The notes: generated by a model from the sequence alone, not told the origin. A stretch of DNA of 64,000 nt from Lachnospiraceae bacterium (GCA_003979345.1 RYVZ01000010.1:19053-83052), one strand, 5' to 3'. Positions 8,549 through 17,039 are shown, counted from the stretch's first letter. Translations and numbers: made by a program.

Positions 8549-9379
8549 ATGGGACAGAATATCGGACAGAAGCAGCAAAACGACACGCCGCAGCATAACC
8601 AAAACGACACGCCGCAGTCTAACCAAAACGGCACCGGATGGGGAAGCAAAAGTCTGCCTGCACTGCATGCGGCATTCCCGCATACCGTACCGGTATTGAC
8701 CGGATTCATGGCGCTTGGGATCGCGTACGGTGTGCTCATGCAGGCAAAAGGGTACGGTGTGCTCTGGGCGGTGCTCATGAGTGCGATCGCGTTTTGCGGG
8801 AGTATGCAGTATGTGGCGATCACGCTTTTAACGACGGTGTTTGATCCGGTGCAGGCGTTCCTGTTAAGCATCATGGTGAATGCGCGCCATCTGTTTTACG
8901 GACTGTCGATGCTGGAAAAATACAGAGGTGTCGGAAAAATCAAGGGCATGCTTATTTTTATGCTCTGTGATGAGACATTTTCCATTTCCTATGCGGTCGA
9001 ACCGCCGGAAGGCGTGGAGCGGAAATATTTTTATTTTTGGATCTCGCTGCTCGATTACGGTTACTGGGTAAGTGCGACGCTGATCGGCGGCGTGCTGGGG
9101 AATTTTCTTCCTATTAATACGGAAGGTCTGGATTTTGTGTTAACGGCGTTGTTTGTCGTGCTGTTTCTGGAACAGTGGAAAGTAAAAGAGAACCGTGCGG
9201 CAGGCGTGATCGGCATGGCGTGCGCAGTCATCAGTCTGATCGTGTTTGGAAGTGAGAATTTAGTCATCCCTGCGATGATATTGATCATGGTGACGCTCTT
9301 ATGCGGCGGGAAGACGGGGCTGCTGCCGGGATTAAGGGAAAACGGGCAGAAAAACGGGCGCAGCGTCAGCAAAGAATAA
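8549..9379 (+). CDS. azlC: AzlC family branched-chain amino acid exporter, large subunit
   Basis: This is a 276-aa membrane protein with several hydrophobic helices after a polar N-terminus. It has the AzlC-family landmarks AFCGSMQY and NARHLFYGLSM. AzlC works with the small AzlD partner to export branched-chain amino acids and analogues. ATG 8549 is chosen because AAAGGAG lies 11 nt upstream; an in-frame ATG at 8513 is possible. The N-terminus carries a tandem repeat, QNDTPQ-containing, in residues about 10-27, which is not part of the family fold. azlD follows 52 bp downstream. Confidence 0.88.
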   Translation: MGQNIGQKQQNDTPQHNQNDTPQSNQNGTGWGSKSLPALHAAFPHTVPVLTGFMALGIAYGVLMQAKGYGVLWAVLMSAIAFCGSMQYVAITLLTTVFDPVQAFLLSIMVNARHLFYGLSMLEKYRGVGKIKGMLIFMLCDETFSISYAVEPPEGVERKYFYFWISLLDYGYWVSATLIGGVLGNFLPINTEGLDFVLTALFVVLFLEQWKVKENRAAGVIGMACAVISLIVFGSENLVIPAMILIMVTLLCGGKTGLLPGLRENGQKNGRSVSKE

Positions 9380-9431
9380 AAAGCGGGCATTGAAATGATT
9401 GACTGACATAGAAAAGAGGGAGGATGATCCT

Positions 9432-9764
9432 ATGGTACTGACACCGGTTCAGACAATGATCATGATCGCGGCAATCGCATTCGGAACGATGCTTACGCGT
9501 TTTGCACCGTTTATATTGTTTCCGGAGAAAAAACAGCCGCCGAAAGTGATTCTTTATCTCGGAAGCGTGATACCGTGTGCGATGATGGGGCTTTTAGTTG
9601 TGTATTGTTTCAGAAATGTTTCTTTTTTATCAGGCACGCACGGGCTGCCGGAGGCGCTCGCCGTTTTGTTTATCATTGTACTGCATCAGTGGAAACATCA
9701 TACGCTGCTCAGCATCGGAGGCGGTACACTGCTTTATATGGTATTGGTGCAGTTTGTATTTTGA
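9432..9764 (+). CDS. azlD: AzlD family branched-chain amino acid exporter, small subunit
   Basis: A 110-aa protein with about four membrane helices, matching the size and shape of AzlD, the small partner of AzlC. The start at ATG 9432 has AGGGAGGA 7 nt upstream; the longer frame from 9399 lacks a site. Family landmarks are TRFAPF near the N-terminus and the HQWKHH loop before the last helix. It is expected to form a complex with AzlC in the cytoplasmic membrane. Confidence 0.88.
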   Translation: MVLTPVQTMIMIAAIAFGTMLTRFAPFILFPEKKQPPKVILYLGSVIPCAMMGLLVVYCFRNVSFLSGTHGLPEALAVLFIIVLHQWKHHTLLSIGGGTLLYMVLVQFVF

Positions 9765-9779
9765 GCGGCAGGGATAACA

Positions 9780-9850
9780 ATTTTCTATTGTTAATAGAAA
9801 ATCTTTGATTATAAAAGAAGATTTTTTAGTCTTACAATAAAATCTTTTAT
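9780..9850 (+). terminator. AT-rich hairpins between azlD and the sigma factor gene
   Basis: ATTTTCTATT gtt AATAGAAAAT (9780-9802) is a perfect 10-bp stem. A second AT-rich pairing, ATAAAAGA with TCTTTTAT, follows up to 9850. Together they probably end the azlCD transcript and separate it from the sigma gene. Confidence 0.5.
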
Positions 9851-9927
9851 TTTATTTGAATATCTTTGAAAAGTTTGTAACGAAAACAGGATACCGCGGT
9901 CTAACCGATGAAAGCGAGGTGATCGGC

Positions 9928-10410
9928 GTGGACTTTGAGGGGCTGTACCAGACCTATTATATGAGCGTGTATTCCTTTGTCATGACGATCGTAAAAAATG
10001 CGCATATGGCGGAGGAGATCACACAGCAGACATTTTATAAGGCACTGCATGGTCTGTCGAAGTTTGGCGGAAGATCCAGTCAGCTCACGTGGCTCTGCGC
10101 GATCGCAAAGAACACGGCATTTGGCGAGTTAAAGAAGCAGAAACGGTTTGGGCAGCAGGTTTCGGAGGAAGAGCTTCCTGCCGTGAGCGGAGCGGTAGAC
10201 AAAGCGGAGGAGGAAGCTCTGACGCTGCGCGTCCATCAGCTTCTGCATGAGATGGAGGAGCCTTATAAGGAAGTTTTTCAGCTTCGTGTATTCGGGGAAT
10301 TATCGTTTGCCAAGATCGGCGTGATCTTCGGGAAAACGGAAAACTGGGCCAGAGTCACTTATCACCGCGCAAAGTGTAAGCTACAGGAAAGGATGGATGA
10401 CAATGGATGA
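9928..10410 (+). CDS. ECF-type RNA polymerase sigma factor
   Basis: A 160-aa sigma-70 family regulator. Region 2 is seen in the YQTYYMSVYSFV and EITQQTFYKAL segments. Region 4 is seen in the C-terminal helix-turn-helix around LSFAKIGVIFGKTENWAR. GTG 9928 is chosen because GAGGTGATC stands just upstream and the result has normal ECF length; a TTG at 9856 would add 24 residues. It overlaps the next gene, a zinc-finger membrane anti-sigma factor, by 14 nt, the standard arrangement for an ECF system held inactive at the membrane. Target genes are not shown by the sequence. Confidence 0.85.
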   Translation: MDFEGLYQTYYMSVYSFVMTIVKNAHMAEEITQQTFYKALHGLSKFGGRSSQLTWLCAIAKNTAFGELKKQKRFGQQVSEEELPAVSGAVDKAEEEALTLRVHQLLHEMEEPYKEVFQLRVFGELSFAKIGVIFGKTENWARVTYHRAKCKLQERMDDNG

Positions 10411-11434
10411 AAAAAAATATTCATGCGGTCTGATCCGGGATCTGCTGCCGTTATACTGCGATAAGGTGTGCGGCGAGGAGAGCAGGAGGATCGTGGAAGA
10501 GCATTTGGAGGAATGCGGCGAATGCCAAAGGCTTTCCGAACAGATGAAAGACGAAAGGATGGAACGTCTTTTGACGAGAGAGGCAGGCGGCGTCTTGGAG
10601 CATCACCGGAAAAAAGAAAAGAGAGCAGCCGTGACGGCGGGGATGGTGACGTCGGCAGTGCTGCTCGTGCCGGTGATCGTCTGCTTTATCTGTAATCTGG
10701 CGGTGGGTCATGCGCTGGACTGGTTTTTTATCGTATTAACGGCGCTGCTTGTCGTTGCAAGTCTGACGGTGGTGCCGATGCTTACGGAGGAGCACAGATT
10801 ATCCAAAACGGTACTCAGTTTTGCCGCGTCTCTGCTGTTGCTGCTACTCACCTGTTGTATTTATGCAGGCGGGAACTGGTTCTTTGTGGCGGCGGTTCCC
10901 GTGGTATTCGGGCTTTCGGTCGTCTTTTTGCCGTTTATCGTGCGCCAGATGCCGCTGCCGGAGCAGGTATGCTGTCATAAGGGATTGCTCGTGATGCTGT
11001 GGGATACGCTTTGGCTGTATGGGATCATTATCGTGTGCGGACTTTATGCGGGCGGTGAGTATTACTGGCATAACGGACTTTTGATCACGTCATGGTGTCT
11101 GCTGCTTCCGTGGCTGATCTTTGTGACGGCACGGTATGTGAAATGTCATCCGCTAACGAAAGCGGGAATCATTTTGGTGATCATTGGGTGCTTTAACGGA
11201 ACCATAAACGACATGGTTACGCAGATCGTACTGCCGAAAGGCAGTACGTACGCCCCTTCTTTGGTAAGGGCAGTCACGCGGGGGAATCTGATCGACTGGT
11301 CAAGCTGGCAGAACCGTGACGATACGCTGATCTTAATCATCATGATCGGATTAGTGACGATCGGAGCAGCCTGTATCGCGGCGGGAATCGTGTGCGGCAG
11401 GAGAAAGAAGCAGAAAGGAAAGCGGGAGTTGTGA
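10397..11434 (+). CDS. Membrane anti-sigma factor with zinc-finger (zf-HC2) domain
   Basis: This protein (345 aa) has an N-terminal anti-sigma zinc domain with CGLIRDLLPLYCD and HLEECGEC, giving the H-x3-C-x2-C pattern. A polar stretch follows, then about eight to ten membrane helices. This is the form of many Lachnospiraceae anti-sigma factors that carry a polytopic sensor. ATG 10397 overlaps the sigma gene; ATG 10403 is an equally good start with better spacing to AAAGGA. It should bind the sigma factor encoded upstream. The signal sensed is unknown. Confidence 0.82.
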   Translation: MTMDEKKYSCGLIRDLLPLYCDKVCGEESRRIVEEHLEECGECQRLSEQMKDERMERLLTREAGGVLEHHRKKEKRAAVTAGMVTSAVLLVPVIVCFICNLAVGHALDWFFIVLTALLVVASLTVVPMLTEEHRLSKTVLSFAASLLLLLLTCCIYAGGNWFFVAAVPVVFGLSVVFLPFIVRQMPLPEQVCCHKGLLVMLWDTLWLYGIIIVCGLYAGGEYYWHNGLLITSWCLLLPWLIFVTARYVKCHPLTKAGIILVIIGCFNGTINDMVTQIVLPKGSTYAPSLVRAVTRGNLIDWSSWQNRDDTLILIIMIGLVTIGAACIAAGIVCGRRKKQKGKREL

Positions 11435-11486
11435 GGTAAGCTTGGGAGGGACTTCCGGGATTTTCGGAGAAATTTGGCGGAATGAA

Positions 11487-11523
11487 GCGCAGCGGGCATA
11501 TGCCTGTCTGCGCTTGTTTTTTA
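11487..11523 (+). terminator. Terminator after the sigma/anti-sigma pair
   Basis: GCGCAG pairs with CTGCGC around an inner GGGCA/TGCCT stem, followed by TTGTTTTTTA. A second compact GC hairpin, GTGCGCCC ggc GGGCGCAC, follows at 11524-11542. The rest of this 305-bp gap holds the promoter of the first secreted-protein module. Confidence 0.65.
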
Positions 11524-11655
11524 GTGCGCCCGGCGGGCGCACGTTGACAGGATTTTATGACGGGTTGCTCGTGAAGACAGAGTAAGAGAAATGATAGATT
11601 TGAATTGTAATTTAATATACACGATAAAAATCGGGAATGTGGACATAATGCGGAC

Positions 11656-11703
11656 TTGACAAAAAAAACTGATCATGATAAACTGTGATTAGTAGTACTA
11701 CTA
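11656..11703 (+). promoter_or_regulatory. Promoter and palindromic operator of module 1
   Basis: TTGACA (11656-11661), 17 nt, then TAAACT (11679-11684) make the promoter. TAGTAGTACTACTA (11690-11703) is a perfect 14-bp palindrome over the expected transcription start. It sits where a repressor would block initiation. The same promoter with a 12 of 14 match to the palindrome occurs before modules 2 and 3. Confidence 0.6.
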
Positions 11704-11739
11704 TGAACAGAAAACAATACAAATTGAAGGAGGATTGCC

Positions 11740-12108
11740 ATGAGAAAATTTAAGAAAATGATATTTGGAATGGCGCTGGCTATGAGTATCTTTGTTGGAA
11801 GCGCGGGTTCGTGTTATGCGGCGGCGAGAGCTACGAGCAATATTACCATTGATGTCACCAAAACCCGAATTGTCGGGAAGTTTGAGTATGGGGAGGCGGG
11901 GCATCAGATCAAGGTGGTCGTGAATTATTTAGAACAAGATTCGAAAGGCTACTTTAGAGATGGCAGTGCCAGCGATACACAGTTTGGCAATGTTACAACG
12001 GCATATGTATCAAGGCCTAATACGGAAGGGTATCAATACATAAGCGGATATGCGCTAGGCTATGTGGACGGCGTTAAGAAGGCGATATCGGGAGAGGCAT
12101 ACGCATAA
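11740..12108 (+). CDS. Small secreted protein, module 1 (unknown family)
   Basis: A 122-aa protein with a Sec signal peptide: basic start, hydrophobic core around residues 9-24, and a cleavage region at SCYAA. The mature part of about 95 residues has alternating polar and hydrophobic residues that suggest beta strands. The conserved core is GxFEYGEAGHQIKV and QFGNVTTA. It is paralogous to the proteins at 13560 and 15376; the signal peptides are nearly identical and the mature parts differ. An AAGGAGG site precedes ATG 11740. A lipoprotein gene starts 3 bp downstream. I do not recognise a known family. It could be a secreted peptide substrate of the ABC system downstream or a binding partner of the lipoprotein. 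Confidence 0.7.
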   Translation: MRKFKKMIFGMALAMSIFVGSAGSCYAAARATSNITIDVTKTRIVGKFEYGEAGHQIKVVVNYLEQDSKGYFRDGSASDTQFGNVTTAYVSRPNTEGYQYISGYALGYVDGVKKAISGEAYA

Positions 12109-12111
12109 ACA

Positions 12112-13287
12112 ATGAGAAACGTAATCATCAAAAAACAAATCCGATTTGTGAAGGGTATCCGGTTTTTCTGTGCGCTGACGGCAGGATTGTTTCTGCTGTC
12201 AGCCTGCGGGAAAACAGCAACGGAGAATTCGGCAGGTATATCTGCGCCGACACAATCCGGCGCGGTAGAATCTGATTTTGAATATCAGTTTGTGGCGGAA
12301 TCGGAAAACGGGTATTATTTTTGGGAGCGGATCAGTCCGGACCGGCTGAATACCCGATTGCTGTTTATGGATCGGGAATCGGGGGGAGTGGTGCCTTTAT
12401 GCAACAGACCGGACTGTAACCATGAAGGTTTGGAATGTAATGCATATTATCCGGAAATAAATTTCCATACAGCGGGGGTCGATAAGAAATATCTCCAATA
12501 CTATGAGGGAGAGCTTTATGCAGTAGGTCTCAGTGAGGATGCTTATGTTTCTGTGTTCCGTATTAAAGCGGACGGCTCCGAATGGGAACTCAGCACAAAG
12601 CTTTACAGGACGGACTATGCCCGCACAGGTCATTGGAAACCACCGGAATTATTGATCAATGGCGGATATGTCTATTTCGTGGACTGGTATCAGACGGTCA
12701 AGAGACTGGAGCGCATACCGATCGGCGGCGGAACGTCCGAGATCGTGTTTGAAGGGAGTCCTGATGCGTCGGCGGTCGATATCTATCGATTCGAGATCAA
12801 TGCCGGATCATTATCTTTTCAAGTGATAAGCTATCAGGACGACAGTCCGGAGAATATTGTGCAAGAATTATATTGTTATGATCCGGAAACCGGACAGTGC
12901 AGCTTGACGAAGAACATTGGAGGTTCGTATTCCATATGGAATGATTTTGTTTATTATGAGAATAGCGAAGGACTCTGCCGCTATTCGATGCAGGACGATA
13001 CTGTAGAAGTTTTGGTCGATCAGCCGATGAATGTTCCTAATATTACTCTCACAAAGGAGTATATAATCCTTTGCGATCAGATGGCGGACTGTGTGCTGAA
13101 CTTATATGATTATGAGGGGAAAAAGCTTACCACAGTTCCTAATACATTGGGGATGTTTTGGTATTTTGGCGGAAACTCAGAGATTCTGTTTGGGGAATGC
13201 CGTGCTGAGATTGGAAGGAAGCTGTGCTATTTAGATCTCACCCGCCCGCTCGACGAACTGCAATGGGAGGAACTGCAGGCGGATTAA
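12112..13287 (+). CDS. Lipoprotein with C-x4-C-x-H-x4-C motif, module 1
   Basis: A 391-aa surface lipoprotein. The lipobox LLSAC ends at Cys32, after a hydrophobic stretch. After a linker it carries VPLCNRPDCNH with Cys97, Cys102, His104 and Cys109, a motif kept in all three paralogs. The motif suggests metal binding or disulfides. The rest contains recurring GGYVYF and LERIPIGGG type elements like those of beta-propeller lipoproteins common in Lachnospiraceae. The C-terminus ends in the signature LDLTRPLDELQWEEL shared by all three. Expression is tied to the secreted protein just upstream (3-bp gap). Function unknown. Confidence 0.75.
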   Translation: MRNVIIKKQIRFVKGIRFFCALTAGLFLLSACGKTATENSAGISAPTQSGAVESDFEYQFVAESENGYYFWERISPDRLNTRLLFMDRESGGVVPLCNRPDCNHEGLECNAYYPEINFHTAGVDKKYLQYYEGELYAVGLSEDAYVSVFRIKADGSEWELSTKLYRTDYARTGHWKPPELLINGGYVYFVDWYQTVKRLERIPIGGGTSEIVFEGSPDASAVDIYRFEINAGSLSFQVISYQDDSPENIVQELYCYDPETGQCSLTKNIGGSYSIWNDFVYYENSEGLCRYSMQDDTVEVLVDQPMNVPNITLTKEYIILCDQMADCVLNLYDYEGKKLTTVPNTLGMFWYFGGNSEILFGECRAEIGRKLCYLDLTRPLDELQWEELQAD

Positions 13288-13613
13288 GTTTTTTTTCGGA
13301 AACGTGGTGATTAAAGTGGCTTGTATGAAACGGGAATTGTGTACGGCGTGAGAAAGAAGGGATATAGGGCAGGATTTTTTTGTGGGACTACCGTTCGGGA
13401 AGAGTAAGGAAAATGGTAGATTAGAAATATAACTTAATATATATGAAAAAAAATAAAACATGGAAATAATGCAGATTTGACGGAAAAATCCAAGCATGAT
13501 AAACTGTGATTAGTAGTACTGTTATTGACAAGAATTATATAAATCCAGGAGGGATTTATATGAAGAGGATCAAAAAGATGGCATTGGGAATGGCGCTGGC
13601 AATCGGGTTGTTT
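13221..13613 (+). repeat. 393-bp exact direct repeat, copy A
   Basis: Covers the last codons of lipoprotein 1, the whole intergenic promoter and the signal-peptide start of secreted protein 2. It is identical to 15037-15429 with an offset of 1816 bp. The flanking coding parts are only moderately similar, so the identity reflects recent duplication or gene conversion. Confidence 0.85.
13477..13524 (+). promoter_or_regulatory. Promoter and operator-like site of module 2
   Basis: TTGACG (13477-13482), 17 nt, TAAACT (13500-13505), then TAGTAGTACTGTTA starting at 13511. The layout matches that before module 1, with two changes in the palindrome. Confidence 0.55.
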
Positions 13614-13934
13614 GCCGGAAGCGCGGGTTCGTGCTATGTGGCGGCAGATAGCGTCAAGGTAGAATTAACAGCGGATATTACTGCGGTCAGAGCATATGGA
13701 AAACTTGTGTATAATGAGGCGGGGCATCAGATCAAAGTAACCGTTTTTTATCAGGAACAAGGTTCTGATGGGTTAGTGAGAGGAGGGTCGGTCAGCGATG
13801 TTCAATTTGGCAATGTTACGACCGCGGTTGCATCTAGAAATAACGCTGCTGGATACAAATTTATATGGGGTAACGTTTTTGGCGAAGTGGATGATTATGT
13901 GGTAGCTACATCAGGAGATATCTATGTAAAATGA
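13560..13934 (+). CDS. Small secreted protein, module 2 (unknown family)
   Basis: A 124-aa paralog of the protein at 11740. The signal peptide MKRIKKMALGMALAIGLF is followed by a mature domain with YGKLVYNEAGHQIKV and QFGNVTTAV. ATG 13560 follows an AGGAGGGA site; the longer frame from 13506 has none. The stop overlaps the start of the next lipoprotein gene (ATGA, 4 nt), so the two products are coupled. The mature part is more diverged from its paralogs than the signal peptide. No known family recognised. Confidence 0.7.
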   Translation: MKRIKKMALGMALAIGLFAGSAGSCYVAADSVKVELTADITAVRAYGKLVYNEAGHQIKVTVFYQEQGSDGLVRGGSVSDVQFGNVTTAVASRNNAAGYKFIWGNVFGEVDDYVVATSGDIYVK

Positions 13935-15103
13935 GAAGAAATAATAATTATGGGCATCTAGGTGTTAAACTGTTTTTCGTGTTGGCGATAGGAGCATTTC
14001 TATTGTCGGCGTGTGGGAAAGCTGGAGAGGACAATCCGGCGGGGGCATCCGCGCCAACGGAATCAGATGCAATAGAATCCGATTTTGAATATCCTTTTGT
14101 TGCCGAATCAGAAAACGGGTTCTATTTTTGGGAGCATAGGAGTGAAGAGAGATATGTTCCGCGTCTGATGTTTCTTGATAAGGAGAGCGGTAAAGTCGTG
14201 CCATTATGTAATAAACCGGACTGCATGCATGAGGGAAAAGAATGTAATGCCCGTTTTCCTGATTTGGATTTTGGGGAGGATGGGATTGATAAACATTATC
14301 TGCAATATTATGAAGGCAGTCTTTATGCAGTCGGTGTTAGTTCGGACAATTATGTGTCGTTGTTTCGTATTGAGCCGGACGGTTCGGAATGGGAGATCAG
14401 CACAAAACTATATAGAGCGGACTATGCAGCAACGGGTCAATGGCGTACATTGGATATATGGATAAATGACGGGTATGTGTATTTTTCGGATGCCAAACAA
14501 AAAAAAGCGAAGCTGGAACGGATGCCGATTGGCGGCAGATCGGGTGAAGTGCTCTTTGAGGGAGACAGTGATGCTGTGGAAGTGCAGATTTTTCGAATAG
14601 AGTGTAGCCAAGAAGAGCAGTGTGTTTTTTTTCAGGCAAGGATTTTTGAAGATGAAAGCATCGAGCATTCTGTAGGCGGATTGTATCAATATGATATATT
14701 TTCAGGGGAATGCAGTTTGGTAAAAATAGATTTATCTGGGCCGTATACTGTGCGGAATGGTAAGGTGTATTATGGAAGTATGGAAGGACTTTGTCGTTAT
14801 TCCATACAGGATCGTACCGTGGAAGTTTTGTCAGATCAGCCCATTGAAGTTCCGAATATTACCCTCACAAGAGATTATATCATTCTTTGTGATCAGATGG
14901 AGGGCGGCGATCTGATTATTTATGATTATGAGGGAACGCAGGCTGCAAAGGTTTCCGGTGAACTGAGGCCAACCTGGTATTTCGGGGGTAATTCGGAAAT
15001 GCTGTTTGCAGAGTGCGTGTATGATAATAAAACAAGGCTGTGCTATTTAGATCTCACCCGCCCGCTCGACGAACTGCAATGGGAGGAACTGCAGGCGGAT
15101 TAA
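13931..15103 (+). CDS. Lipoprotein with C-x4-C-x-H-x4-C motif, module 2
   Basis: A 390-aa paralog of the lipoprotein at 12112. The lipobox LLSAC ends at Cys28. The cysteine/histidine motif VPLCNKPDCMH and the C-terminal LDLTRPLDELQWEEL are kept. The middle of the protein is the most divergent part, including an EECSQEEQC-like insertion region around residue 215 that differs from the other copies. Its last about 65 bases belong to the exact 393-bp repeat shared with copy A. Likely attached to the outer face of the cell membrane. Function unknown. Confidence 0.75.
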   Translation: MRRNNNYGHLGVKLFFVLAIGAFLLSACGKAGEDNPAGASAPTESDAIESDFEYPFVAESENGFYFWEHRSEERYVPRLMFLDKESGKVVPLCNKPDCMHEGKECNARFPDLDFGEDGIDKHYLQYYEGSLYAVGVSSDNYVSLFRIEPDGSEWEISTKLYRADYAATGQWRTLDIWINDGYVYFSDAKQKKAKLERMPIGGRSGEVLFEGDSDAVEVQIFRIECSQEEQCVFFQARIFEDESIEHSVGGLYQYDIFSGECSLVKIDLSGPYTVRNGKVYYGSMEGLCRYSIQDRTVEVLSDQPIEVPNITLTRDYIILCDQMEGGDLIIYDYEGTQAAKVSGELRPTWYFGGNSEMLFAECVYDNKTRLCYLDLTRPLDELQWEELQAD

Positions 15104-15429
15104 GTTTTTTTTCGGAAACGTGGTGATTAAAGTGGCTTGTATGAAACGGGAATTGTGTACGGCGTGAGAAAGAAGGGATATAGGGCAGGATTTTTTTGTG
15201 GGACTACCGTTCGGGAAGAGTAAGGAAAATGGTAGATTAGAAATATAACTTAATATATATGAAAAAAAATAAAACATGGAAATAATGCAGATTTGACGGA
15301 AAAATCCAAGCATGATAAACTGTGATTAGTAGTACTGTTATTGACAAGAATTATATAAATCCAGGAGGGATTTATATGAAGAGGATCAAAAAGATGGCAT
15401 TGGGAATGGCGCTGGCAATCGGGTTGTTT
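15037..15429 (+). repeat. 393-bp exact direct repeat, copy B
   Basis: Identical to 13221-13613. It spans the end of lipoprotein 2, the promoter of module 3 and the start of secreted protein 3. Confidence 0.85.
15293..15340 (+). promoter_or_regulatory. Promoter and operator-like site of module 3
   Basis: Same bases as the module 2 promoter, displaced by 1816 bp: TTGACG (15293-15298), 17 nt, TAAACT (15316-15321), then TAGTAGTACTGTTA. Confidence 0.55.
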
Positions 15430-15738
15430 ACCGGAAGCGCGGGTTCGTGTTATGCGGCGTCAAGCAGTATCGTAGCGGAAATTACTGCAAGTAGGGCATA
15501 TGGGAAGTTCGTGTATGCTGAAGCAGGGCATGAGATTAAAGTGACTGTTTATTACAAAGAAAGAGATGCGAGGGGATCCGTCACGGCAAATACGATCAGT
15601 GATGTTCAACACGGAACCGTTACGGCGGCGGTTGTGTCAAGAAACAGTCCATCTGGTTATCAATATACATGGGGACAGGCATTCGGTTATGTAGATGGGG
15701 ATACGGTTGCCTCATCGGGAGCTGTTACTGTGCAATGA
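15376..15738 (+). CDS. Small secreted protein, module 3 (unknown family)
   Basis: A 120-aa paralog of the proteins at 11740 and 13560. The signal peptide is almost the same as in module 2. The mature part has YGKFVYAEAGHEIKV, QHGTVTAAV and a C-terminal GYVDGDTVASSG. It has a serine-rich mature N-terminus and is four residues shorter than module 2. ATG 15376 follows AGGAGGGA. Its stop overlaps the ATG of the next gene by 4 nt. No known family recognised. Confidence 0.7.
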   Translation: MKRIKKMALGMALAIGLFTGSAGSCYAASSSIVAEITASRAYGKFVYAEAGHEIKVTVYYKERDARGSVTANTISDVQHGTVTAAVVSRNSPSGYQYTWGQAFGYVDGDTVASSGAVTVQ

Positions 15739-16925
15739 TGAGATCAGGAATGGGAAGATGGATGAAAAAGGAAAGGGATATTCTAAGAGGCATCAGATTG
15801 TTTTGTATACTGGCGGCAGGAGCATTCCTGCTGCCAGCCTGTGAAAAAACAGTGGTAAATGACAAAGATCGCGTAGTTGTGCAGCCGGAATCCGCAGAGA
15901 GGTTATCGGATTTTGAGTATCAGCAGGTGGCGGAATCGGAAAGCGGATATTATTTTTGGGAACGATTTACTCCAAGCCAATTTTATCCAAGGTTGATGTT
16001 TATGGACAAAGAATCCGGGCGGACGGTGCCTTTGTGCAGTAAACCGGATTGTAGTCATGTGGGGAAGGAGTGTAATGCATATTTTCCCGAAATGGAATGG
16101 GGGGAGAATGGTTTTTCTAAGGATTATCTTCAATATTATGAGGGTAGTCTTTATTCGGTTGGTCTTACAGAAGATAGTTATGCCGCAATTTTTTGTATCA
16201 AAGCGGATGGTTCTGAATGGGAGATCAGCACCAAGTTATACAGAACAGATTATGGTTCCAGTGGGCATTGGCGTACCCCGGAAATATTGATTAATGGCGG
16301 GTATGTATATTTCATAGATAATAAACAGGATCATATGAAATTGGAACGAATACCGTTGGGCGGAGGATTAGCAGAGACTGTATTTGAGGTGGAAAGCGAT
16401 GCGGTCTATGTTCAAGTTTATAGAATGGAAGCAAATGCTGGGGACTTGTTTTTTCAAGTTTTTATCATTATGAACGATGGAAATAGCCTGACAAATGGTG
16501 ATTTATATCGGTATCATATGGCAAGCAGACAGTGCAGTTTGATAAAAGAAGGTATTTTTAGCCCTTACTCCGTACAAGACGGCTTTGTATATTACGGAAG
16601 CTCGGAAGGACTTTGTCGTTATTCAATAAAGGATGATGTGATACAAGTCCTAAATGACAGGTCATTGGATGTTCCGAATATTACGCTTACGAAGGATTAT
16701 ATTGTTTTGTGCCGTCAAATGTCAGACAATATACTGACCCTTTATGATTATGAGGGAAATGAGCTTGCTACGGTTCCAAACATGTTAGGGCTGCACTGGT
16801 ATTTCGGCGGTAATGCTGACAAACTGTTTGGGGAATGTACGGATGAGGTTGGTTTGAAGTTGTGCTATTTAGACCTCACCCGCCCGCTCGACGAGCTGCA
16901 ATGGGAGGAGCTGAAGGCGGAGTAA
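15735..16925 (+). CDS. Lipoprotein with C-x4-C-x-H-x4-C motif, module 3
   Basis: A 396-aa paralog of the two preceding lipoproteins. The lipobox reads LLPAC with Cys36, VPLCSKPDCSH keeps the Cys/His motif, and LDLTRPLDELQWEEL closes the protein. ATG 15735 gives the same ATGA overlap with the upstream gene as in module 2; ATG 15762 is an alternative. It is the last module, 114 bp before the large membrane protein of the ABC system. That position suggests the modules and the transporter work together. Confidence 0.75.
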   Translation: MMRSGMGRWMKKERDILRGIRLFCILAAGAFLLPACEKTVVNDKDRVVVQPESAERLSDFEYQQVAESESGYYFWERFTPSQFYPRLMFMDKESGRTVPLCSKPDCSHVGKECNAYFPEMEWGENGFSKDYLQYYEGSLYSVGLTEDSYAAIFCIKADGSEWEISTKLYRTDYGSSGHWRTPEILINGGYVYFIDNKQDHMKLERIPLGGGLAETVFEVESDAVYVQVYRMEANAGDLFFQVFIIMNDGNSLTNGDLYRYHMASRQCSLIKEGIFSPYSVQDGFVYYGSSEGLCRYSIKDDVIQVLNDRSLDVPNITLTKDYIVLCRQMSDNILTLYDYEGNELATVPNMLGLHWYFGGNADKLFGECTDEVGLKLCYLDLTRPLDELQWEELKAE

Positions 16926-17039
16926 GGATCAATCCGGTCCGTTTAGGGATACCGCTTTATAGAGTATGCACCAGGCATCAGCATTACAGCCGCTGGCAGG
17001 CTTAGCCGTGGCAAGGTTAGGGAACGTGAGAAAATAAAT

